Origin: Aureobasidium sp. EXF-3400 | Lineage: Eukaryota > Ascomycota > Dothideomycetes > Dothideales > Saccotheciaceae | Length of the DNA stretch: 63,045 bases | Assembly: GCA_024195585.1 (NCBI GenBank) | Contig: SWBL01000309.1 | Coordinates: forward strand, 1-63,045 | Direction of reading: 5' to 3' | Shown: piece by piece, positions 57,556-63,045 of the stretch | How the letters are laid out: every line of letters begins with the position of its first letter | Numbering within the stretch: the stretch's first letter is position 1 | Made by a program: the position numbers and the translations under genes | The notes under the pieces: model-generated | Told to the model about the DNA's origin: nothing | Seen by the model: the letters and a program-made list of their open reading frames with translations, nothing else | Databases searched by the model: none

Positions 57556-58014
57556 ATGCCCAGACAAGTCATTACAACCAACGCCAGCACCGCCATCTCA
57601 ACCCCCTCCTCCTCATCGTCAGCAACTTCCTCGTCCTCAAATGCAGCAATCAAACGCATCACCCCCGGCGTCAAACTCCCCTGTTGGTGCGGTGACGACT
57701 GCTCCTGCTGCATTATTCCTTGCACGGTGATGTAGGGAGATTACTCTGCAAGTGACCAGCACACCTCTACTTCTCGTACTTCCGCCACTGGTCCTGGTAC
57801 CACTCGTCTGGGGGCTGAGGAGAAAATCAAACATTTCCACCATCATGGTAAACCAGGATGTGTAAAAGAGGGATACAAACACAAGTTTGAGGGAAAGGAG
57901 AAGGCGAGGCAGTTGAGGAAGAAAACAAGGCATGTATGGAAGAAGGTCATAATGCCTTGGAAGAAGGTGTTTGGGAGGAGGGAGAGTTGGATCGGAACGT
58001 TTTACTTGCGGTGA
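57556..58014 (+). CDS. Small Cys- and Lys-rich fungal ORF interrupted by TAG
   Basis: From ATG 57556 the frame reads MPRQVITTNASTAIST, a Ser-rich stretch, then KLPCWCGDDCSCCIIPC with seven Cys, and meets TAG at 57733-57735. The same frame then stays open for 92 more codons (GDYSASDQHTSTS, FHHHGKPGCVKEGYKHKF, KARQLRKKTRHVWKKV, FGRRESWIGTFYLR) to TGA at 58012-58014. The basic, aromatic C-terminal pattern looks protein-like, and I vaguely recall similar ends in small unnamed fungal proteins. A 33-nt GTG...CAG splice would remove the TAG in frame but is shorter than any intron here. It may be a nonsense allele, a readthrough product or a chance ORF; the function is unknown. Confidence 0.45.
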
Positions 58015-58502
58015 TGCTTTTTGTCAGATGGACAGAGTTTATGTTATGGAGTTGAGATGGGATGGAGGGCGTTTTGAGCGTAGTTTTGTTTATTGTGCCT
58101 CACTTTATGGGGGTTATTGTGGAGTTTCAAGGGACTGGCTTCCTATGCGCTCAATGCAGGTGTAATTATTTCTTAACATGAGTTTCTTTTCCCTTTCTGG
58201 CTCTTTGCTTGAGTAGCGCTCAGCTCTGAATGACTCCAACTCAGAAGAAGTCACGAATGTAGTGGAAACGCGAAACTTCGAAACAGCAGTAGTAGCATTT
58301 GCTTGTTTACAGAAAAATAATGATATATCGACATTGAGGAAAGCAAGAAGCAATGCTAGGTACAGGAACGCAACAGCAATGATAGCAGCAGTAAACAACA
58401 TCAACAGACCACCGTGATCAAAGACATACATCAACGGCGAGGCAGTGCGGGCGGGACTCTCAAACCCGAAACATAGAGGGAGAAGTTCCCCAGAACCTTC
58501 TT
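58015..58502. other. Intergenic between convergent genes
   Basis: 488 bp with a 134-codon minus-strand ORF (58114-58518) overlapping the end of the LSB5-like gene. Its composition (hydrophobic, no motif) does not persuade me that it is coding. Confidence 0.4.
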
Positions 58503-60238
58503 CTAGACGTTCTTCCAAGTCATGCCCGGTCTCTCCACATGTGGTGTCTTAACAGCATTGGAATCTCCGAATGGGTTGTCCTCATCATCTTCTTCGTACT
58601 CGTTCTCGCTGTCATCGCTTTCCTCTGCTCCGGCTTTGCCAAAGTCGGGTTTAGCGGGCATAGCGAGGTTGGTGGGCCGAGGTGGCTTGGGTGGTGCTGC
58701 TCCATCTCCATCGATTTTGAGTCCAGCAAGCTGCGATTCAGCACCAGTGGCGTGAGATCCATGTTCTGGCATGTGCTCCCATGCATCACTGTCGCTGTCG
58801 TCATCGAGTGATCTGTCCATGATCTCGTAGCTTGTAAGTGCTTTGACGAGTTCGTCGTTTGCGGACAACAGACTCCCAATCCACTCGTCACTTTCCACTA
58901 GCTGAATATACCTCAACACGTTCCTTCTGAGAATCTTGCAAGTCTCAAAACGGTTCAAGACTTCAGGATTTTCAGAAACGCGCTCGTTCTCGCGATTGAC
59001 GAGTAACAGAGCATTGGAGAGATTGTTAGAGGCGATCGAGGCTTGAGCGATACTTTGAATCATTTTGGGCTTTTCCTTTTCAAAGTTGAATCTCGTGGTG
59101 GCGGCGCCGGTCTTGTCCTTCTTTCTCGTGGATGCCTTGACGGCTTCGCGAATAGAGTAATGGGGTGTTGGGGTGAGTGTAACTGGGCGAGAAGTTGAGG
59201 CTGAGGCGTTGACGGCAGAACTTGATCGGGAGTGACCGCGAGAGTGTCCACCAGAAGGCGCAGGCGGAGGAGTCGGCGAAGGATCCTCATGAGCATCCTC
59301 TTCCGTATCGCGAAGGACCTTTGATTGGGCCTGAGTATGGCGAGGGCGAGGCTTCTGGGGCAGTTGTTTGTAGAGCGTGGCGATATTGTGGAGGCCAGGG
59401 GTGTCTTTGTAGGCTACAGCCCATTGACGGTACAGTACATTGCACTTGTTGCGCACTTCGAGATCGACCATGTCATCCCTGACCATGAGTCGGAGACGCT
59501 CAAGCAAAGGCTCGTCGGCAAAAGTCTTCTGGAAACGGTTTCCAGCATTTTGAATCAGGCCATCCAGGATATTGAGAGCGCGGATTTGACGGTGGGCGTT
59601 GCCATACTTGCTACTTCGAGTCAGCCAACCAGTCCACTGAATGCACGACTTGAGTCGGGTTCAGTGAACTTACAGCTTTTTACGAATAGCTCTGGCAGCT
59701 TCGGTGGGTCCAGATGCTTGAATGCGGATGACTTCAACCAGATCGATGATTCCGCTGAGATCGTCTTCCTCGTACTGCTCGCTGGTCATGCGGTCAATCT
59801 GGACCGACACGGCTGAGTATGGCTTTCTCTGTTGAGCGACCCATTGTCTTAGTATTGATTTCAGATCACGCAATCGGCAGACAGGGCAAGACAATGAGTA
59901 ACGAGATAGACGGCATGGGAGGGCGGTGTATTTTGGAGGTGGCCGAGCAGGAGACACAAAAGCTTTGCACTTTGCAGCTCTCTTCAGCTCTTTCTTTTGT
60001 CGACGCTTTTCGTGTATGGCTTCACATTCTTGCTTCCACTCCTCGACCTCGGAAGGATTGCAAGGGCCATATGGACATGGGTAGGCCATGCACCAAGTAA
60101 AGAACTCCATGGTAGATGAGATATGATTTTGTGTGGGGAGGGGGGATTGAAGAGGACATGGGAAGTGATGGGGGAATCAATCATTGTAAATAGGGGATGG
60201 ATGTTGAAAGTGTAACATACCGATGAGCTTCCCAACAT
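58503..60238 (-). CDS. LSB5: LSB5-like VHS/GAT-domain protein (actin and endosomal trafficking)
   Basis: Yeast Lsb5 binds ubiquitin, Arf3 and Las17/Sla1, linking endocytosis and actin. Exons 60221-60238, 59674-59828 and 58503-59610 give 426 aa. The VHS domain reads KPYSAVSVQIDRMTSEQYEE, IDLVEVIRIQASGPTEAARA, YGNAHRQIRALNILDGLIQN, FADEPLLERLRLMV and NKCNVLYRQW. A proline/Ser linker and a helical GAT-like domain follow (ASIASNNLSNALLLVNREN, FETCKILRRNVLRYIQLVE, ANDELVKALTSYE), then an acidic end with EDNPFGD, an NPF motif for EH-domain binding. Intron 2 is 63 bp; intron 1 is 392 bp, far longer than any other here. Its TACTAAG branch site and CAACAG acceptor are good. The frame is also open from an ATG at 60110 straight into the VHS exon, an alternative start adding a Cys-rich extension. 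Confidence 0.87.
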
Positions 60239-61394
60239 GGTGGTGGTGACCAAAGTATGCACCGGTAGAGGTAGTGACACGGATATCGATAGAGGTGCAG
60301 CTAAACCAACAAGATTGCGTCACGCAAAGCCTGTGTGTTGTGGTAAGAACTGAATGTGCAGGGGAGAATGGGGGACCCGTAATCGTAGATCGCTGTGAGC
60401 CGTCTAACCCTAAGGTGTTTTAATATGCCTAGCTGTCAATGGAAACAAGCATCCGTCAGCCTTTTTCAACCATGGTATCACATGCAAGAGCGGTATGATG
60501 GCTTGAGGCTTGTAAAGAACCATGGTATCGACCTTGCGGCGCAAATGTGAACCAATGGCCAGATACTTTATGCCATGTCGGAAGCGCGACTCACCAGAAG
60601 GAATAGAGGAGACTCGAGATGTTCCTAGCACGACAGAAGGAATAACCACAAGATCGAAGAGATCAGCCCGTGTTGTGAGATGGCGTTTCGCCGTGAGGTT
60701 TCGACTGGGATTAGTTGGACGCAGGACCGCAGAGTGAGGAGCCGATAAGCAGGAACAGTCCTTTTGATCTTCCTTCTTTGTTCCTGTTCACCGAAAATTG
60801 CGCTTACGCGAGGCAGGAGCGATCTTGTCGAATACACAAAAGTCGCGGTCTGAAGTGAGGTCGACGAGTGCCACCAAGAGCTCTCTCACACAGAAGTTAC
60901 AAAGAGATAAAGACGTTTTGTTGTTGGCCCAGCTCGTGATTGGGAACGTTGTCGGTGAGCACAGCCGTCACCTCCACCATGGATGCCCCACTCTGTGGTC
61001 GATGCTCTCACTCCGGCCCGCTGCAGCCCGATTGCGGAGGTTAATCCCGGATGCTCTTCCTCCTTCGACTTCACCTCGCACAACATCCAACCGCTACTAT
61101 TAATACCAGTGTCTGGCGTCGAATCACTACACGAAAGTCACTCTGTATATTGCAGGCCGGCGATTCTGGCCGCCAAGCTCGTCCAGCACAATCAGCATCG
61201 TCCATTCTGCACGAACGTTGATCGCCCATGAGCCATGCCTTATGCTTGATACCACAGATCTGGCAACTGCATGCATCCGACTGTCAAGTCTGGCCTTCTA
61301 AGCCCCCTGCAAGTATCAGTCCCTCTTCATACATGAGTGTGTGAAACAAAAATCTGCACACCCGTTTCCCACGTTTTTTGTCCGAGATCTACAG
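60239..61394. promoter_or_regulatory. Divergent intergenic region, about 1.2 kb
   Basis: Between the LSB5-like gene (-) and the 61.4-kb gene (+). ORFs up to 101 codons occur on both strands without recognisable domains. Confidence 0.45.
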
Positions 61395-62297
61395 ATGGCT
61401 GGTGTCACAGAGGTTTCAGCTCCGCAGAGGTATGAACAGCTGAACACTCTCATAGAAGCATAGCTAACACTTTTATTCCGATGTTGCAGCGCATGGCTTG
61501 AAGAGCTTGCAGATTGTGACATGGACTGGGACAGCATCTCGCTGCCAAGCACTCCAACACGACTGGTCTCGCGCACAGCTGCATTGTCTTCTTCAACAGA
61601 AGGTGATGCGTCACTCTCGGGCTTCTCAAATCTTATTCCCTGTTCTGACTTGCCCTCTTCGACAGACTACGATCTGTTCTGTGACACGGCAGTTCTCGAA
61701 ACCTTCCTCTGTGAAACGGAAGGCGTCAATCTCTCTGGCACAGCATCGACGTCAACTTCAACTTTGACCTTGGCCTCGACGCCAACCGACATAAAAATTC
61801 GTCCGGAATCGTCTTCATCCAATACATCGCCTCTTCAAACCCCAAGGCGAATCATTCGGGGCAACTTCTCTCCAGCCTTGAAGTCGAATTCTCCGATTCC
61901 AGGTCTTACCCCCTCCACCTGCCTGCGAACGCTCTTCTGTCTTGGAGAAGCTCTGAATGTAGGTTGTCAAGCCGTTCGCGATAGCCAAGATATACTTCTT
62001 GAGTTCTACTGCCGTGTCATGTCATCTCATCGAGAAGACACTACACAGCATTTCGTGCTCGCAGATCTTACTCACGACAATCCGCCTTTCATCAATGCTA
62101 CCTTTTCGTCCTAGAAGGGCGTGCCGTTGTTTGATGATGATACGAGGGTCTTCCTCGACGGTAAGGACCATGGCGGGAAAATGTGCAGATGTCTGGGCAA
62201 GATGACGAGACAGGGGAGCAAGTGGGTGTTTGACCTGGTGAGTATCTGGCAAGCTACTGTTGACGATGTTGAGTATGTTGCCGCTGTTGTCACCTGA
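61395..62297 (+). CDS. Unnamed fungal protein with in-frame TAG
   Basis: Exon 1 (61395-61429, MAGVTEVSAPQ) and exon 2 (from 61490, 60-bp GTATGA...CAG intron) read SAWLEELADCDMDWDSISLP, a Ser/Thr-rich middle and TPRRIIRGNFSPALKSNSPI. CLRTLFCLGEALNVGCQAVR, ILLEFYCRVMSSHRE, HFVLADLTHDNPPFINATF follow, then TAG at 62112-62114. The frame remains open beyond it as KGVPLFDDDTRVFLD, GGKMCRCLGKMTRQGSKWVF and SIWQATVDDVEYVAAVV to TGA 62295-62297, 300 codons in all. In similar ascomycete proteins I recall a Trp immediately before KGVP, so TGG to TAG would explain the stop. A 60-nt in-frame intron ending at this same TAG (donor GTGCTC) is possible but would delete the conserved HDNPPF block. The function is unknown; earlier homologues are only annotated as hypothetical. 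Confidence 0.62.
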
Positions 62298-62910
62298 GGT
62301 GGTGAATTATTTGCTGGACCTTCATGTTTTGCTCTCGGTGTCCGGAGATTTTGTTGCTGTCTTGTCAAGTTTGCTCGGAGGACTATCACTTACGATTTGG
62401 CTGCTTATCTTGCTCGGAGGATTATCACTTATATTTGGCTGCTCATATTGCTCGGATCTCAAGGTTGCTTTTCATGGGACGAGATCGTTATAAGTATCAG
62501 AAAGATCAAAACCATTGCCTGTCCTTGTCACATGCCCTTCCCTCTCCTCTGTCTCGCTTGTAGACTGAAGCGGAATTTCGTTAGAGATGTCGCGAATCAA
62601 TTGGCGATGTGCTCATCGTGGGTCTTCTCAATTTATGAAAAGTACCACCGTACTGCTTCATGCTTCATGTAGCGCTCCGCGTTGCCGCATCGGAGAGTCA
62701 GGAGGCAGACTCCAGCACATGTCCATGGCGATGAGGTTCTTCTTCTGCTCGCACGATTGAGACGTACGACCCTGAGCTTGAGCCAGCATTCTTGCTTGCG
62801 TGTTGTGATTTCACTTTCGTCTCCGACCAATCACCTCTTTTCGCACTATCTCTTTCACTCACTTCCATTCACTTCTCGATGCCATATGAATCAACAAGAT
62901 GCAATAACTA
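62298..62910. other. Intergenic to the tRNA-like element
   Basis: About 0.6 kb with overlapping 77-111-codon ORFs. One short direct repeat is visible: TTGCTCGGAGGA(C/T)TATCACTTA occurs twice at about 62369-62433. No gene is recognised. Confidence 0.45.
62361..62440 (+). repeat. Short tandem duplication
   Basis: The words TTGCTCGGAGGACTATCACTTA and CTTGCTCGGAGGATTATCACTTA occur about 42 bp apart, each followed by ATTTGGCTGCT after a short interval. A third partial TTGCTCGGA follows at about 62447. It looks like a slippage-type duplication in non-coding DNA. Confidence 0.6.
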
Positions 62911-62990
62911 GCACTTCGGTAGGATGGTATAGTGGTTTGAGTACCGCATCATCGCCGCCACCTTCGAAGGGACTGGGTTCGAGCCCCTGC
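62911..62990 (+). ncRNA. tRNA-like element (Pol III A-box and B-box), probably a tRNA relic
   Basis: TGGTATAGTGG (62925-62935) is a good tRNA A-box and GGTTCGAGCCC (62976-62986) a good B-box. They are 40 nt apart, as in a tRNA. A D-arm can pair (GGTA...TACC) and a T-arm forms with one mismatch. I cannot pair the acceptor stem by eye, and there is no clear 5-bp anticodon stem; instead a CCTTCGAAGG palindrome sits there (62961-62970). It may be a degenerate or intron-containing tRNA, or a Pol III-transcribed tRNA-derived RNA. I assign no amino acid. Confidence 0.5.
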
Positions 62991-63045
62991 AAGGTAAGCA
63001 ATTTCTTATTCTCTTGAGCTCTTCCACATTCACTTCCCCCCCCCC

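Noticed and set aside
42889..62114. Stop-codon reassignment of TAG
   Set aside because: TAG ends intact, full-length genes in the same window (MFS transporter, NPC1, 17.2-kb gene), so a genome-wide sense reading of TAG is not possible; only site-specific readthrough remains open.
63036..63045. Terminal poly-C run
   Set aside because: It coincides with the window edge; it could be a genuine homopolymer or a contig-end artefact, and nothing can be concluded.

Overview
This window is nuclear DNA of a filamentous ascomycete (Pezizomycotina, probably a Dothideomycete; the class is my inference). Protein-coding genes lie on both strands and are broken by short GT-AG introns. Nearly all introns I could place are 45-63 bp and many have a CTAAC/CTAAT-like branch site. 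The families are fungal: a Niemann-Pick C1-related protein, PBN1, SARAF, HSF1, an Mnr2/Alr-type CorA channel, an NCS1 permease, a HeLo-domain protein, and the domain of unknown function DUF2433. Gene models were built by reading both strands and joining exons by splice signal and phase. No alignment or database search was possible, so names rest on recognised motifs.

Left part (1-24.3 kb): the 3' end of the eRF1 gene; an MFS sugar transporter divergent from a mitochondrial hydroxyacyl-thioester dehydratase (HTD2-like); a large fungal membrane protein; an unrecognised four-exon gene; a MYND zinc-finger protein; a CorA Mg2+ transporter; an eight-exon membrane protein; a conserved fungal protein ending 65 bp from a convergent SARAF homologue; and PBN1 for GPI-anchor synthesis.

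Middle part (25.7-36.3 kb): a dense housekeeping block with HSF1, UFD1, a CinA-type amidohydrolase, an NAD(P)-dependent reductase, a mitochondrial carnitine/acylcarnitine carrier, a 1-Cys peroxiredoxin and an SDR reductase. Several are divergent pairs sharing 350-500 bp promoters.

Accessory island (36.4-47.2 kb): an NCS1 permease with a net 1-nt (mod 3) frame loss in its first membrane helix; a patatin-like protein without its catalytic motifs and with a C-terminal zinc finger; a protein kinase preceded by an in-frame TAG; a divergent HeLo-domain/pseudokinase gene with a frameshift and an in-frame TAG; and a mitochondrial-type protein needing either a weak intron or a frameshift. The domain set resembles fungal allorecognition and cell-death loci, and most of it looks decayed.

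Right part (47.7-63 kb): a hydroxyacid-oxoacid transhydrogenase, a DUF2433 phosphoesterase-like protein with an RGG tail, an NPC1-related sterol transporter, a small Cys/Lys-rich ORF, an LSB5-like VHS/GAT protein, a fungal protein with an in-frame TAG, and a tRNA-like A-box/B-box element at the right edge.

The most unusual pattern is four otherwise good reading frames each interrupted by one TAG, although TAG is a normal terminator elsewhere in the window. Nonsense decay, sequence error, unrecognised splicing and readthrough cannot be separated from sequence alone.
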